6,525 bases of DNA, taken from Thermomicrobiales bacterium (GTDB lineage Bacteria > Chloroflexota > Chloroflexia > Thermomicrobiales > UBA6265). Positions 5,959 to 6,525 of the stretch are shown here, in pieces. Numbering within the stretch: position 1 is the first letter of the stretch; every line of letters starts with the position of its first letter. The stretch is taken from the NCBI GenBank assembly GCA_025928535.1, contig JAICJJ010000170.1, positions 1-6,525 on the forward strand. The letters run 5' to 3'. The position numbers and the translations under genes were made by a program. The notes under the pieces are model-generated. The model was not told the origin of the DNA. It saw only the letters and a program-made list of their open reading frames with translations, and searched no databases.

Positions 5959-6525
5959 TCAGTGCTGGTCGGCCGCCGCGCGCAAGGCGGCGATGCCGTC
6001 GCGCAACGCCTGCCCGTATATCCAGACGTCGCCCGAGTAGGCGACGGCCCGAAACCCCTGCCCGAGCAACGCCTGGCCCGTCGCCACGTCGCCCGCCATG
6101 ATCCCCGGAATCTTGCCGTGGTCCCGGCACGCCGCCAGCACCCGCGCGACCGCCGCCAGATAGGTCGGGTGGGTGAACTGGCCGGGGATGCCGAGGGAAT
6201 TGGTCAGGTCGAAATGGCCGATCCAGAGGCAATCGACGCCGTCGGTAGCGGCGATCGCCTCGACGTTTTACAGCCCGCGCGCCGTTTCGATCTGAGCCAT
6301 GAGGACAATATCGGCGGTGGCGCTCGCCATCTTGTCGGTGATGTCGCCGCCTTCGTAGTCGTCGTGGGCGACGCCGAAGGCCGCCCCGCGCCGGCCGACC
6401 GGCGGATAGCGGACGGCGGAGGCGATCTGCTGGGCCTGTTCGGCCGTCTCGACCATGGGGACCATGATGCCCATCGCCCCCAGATCGAGCGGCCGGGCGA
6501 TCAGGTGGTAGTCGCCGGCCGGCAC
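5959..6525 (-). pseudogene. HpcH/HpaI-family aldolase gene interrupted by an in-frame stop; 5' end outside window
   Basis: The minus-strand frame entering at 6525 reads as a class II (metal-dependent) pyruvate-type aldolase that would cleave 2-oxo-hydroxy acids. Visible are the PLDLGAMGIMVPMVE core (residues 12-26 of the fragment), QIE with the presumed metal-binding Glu at 6288-6286, and LWIGHFDL with the presumed metal-binding Asp at 6210-6208, then SLGIPGQF. Between these two ligands a TAA (6270-6268) stops the frame. The reading frame is the same on both sides, so this is a nonsense change, not a frameshift. Relatives usually have Glu here (LENV), and GAA to TAA is one base change. About 187 coding residues are visible, so some 65 at the N terminus should lie beyond the window. 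Conservation after the stop is good, pointing to a recent mutation or a base error. TGA at 5961-5959 ends the gene, 49 bp before the lactonase-like gene. Confidence 0.8.

Noticed and set aside
5912..6232. 106-residue frame as a separate gene upstream of the lactonase-like gene
   Set aside because: It is out of frame with the aldolase-like sequence that covers the same bases and shows the family motifs.

Overview
The window is GC-rich DNA with bacterial gene structure: Shine-Dalgarno sites, GTG starts, 4-bp stop/start overlaps and sigma70-like promoters. The style of the cysteine-rich secreted protein (an N-terminal RFDALVR-type segment, then an SRRDALRALGG twin-arginine signal, then CC-containing knots) recalls proteins I associate with Chloroflexota of the Thermomicrobia/Sphaerobacter type. 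That lineage call is an inference from protein style; no phylogenetic marker gene is present.

Layout, left to right. Positions 1-226 hold no confident gene: there is a possible C-terminal tail of a plus-strand gene ending at 85 and a long bulged hairpin at 113-164. A sigma70-like promoter (227-256) drives a tRNA-Val(GAC) gene at 281-354. An extended -10 promoter, with a 15-bp inverted repeat over its -35 zone, precedes a 159-residue Tat-exported protein (567-1046). That protein carries 24 cysteines, 18 of them in three tandem C-C-CC-C-C modules with knottin-like spacing. A GC hairpin (1116-1142) and a new promoter (1151-1180) lead into a tightly coupled three-gene operon at 1306-3921. It encodes an ABC ATPase and two related but distinct six-helix permeases, a complete ABC-2-type transporter of the COG4586/COG4587/COG3694 kind, probably an exporter of unknown substrate.

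The right half is on the minus strand and converges on the ABC operon, with the two final genes overlapping tail to tail by 22 bp. Reading in minus-strand order, an HpcH/HpaI-type class II aldolase gene enters from the window edge and is broken by a single in-frame TAA at 6268-6270. The gene ends at 5959 and is followed, after 49 bp, by a 669-residue protein (3900-5909) that I recognise as D-apionate lactonase-like. Together these two suggest a small sugar-acid or lactone breakdown operon whose aldolase is either recently inactivated or affected by a sequence error.

The most distinctive items are the triple cystine-knot-like Tat substrate with its palindromic promoter, the nonsense codon falling between the two metal-binding residues of the aldolase, and the convergent coding overlap. 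I see no CRISPR array, insertion sequence, integrase or phage gene.
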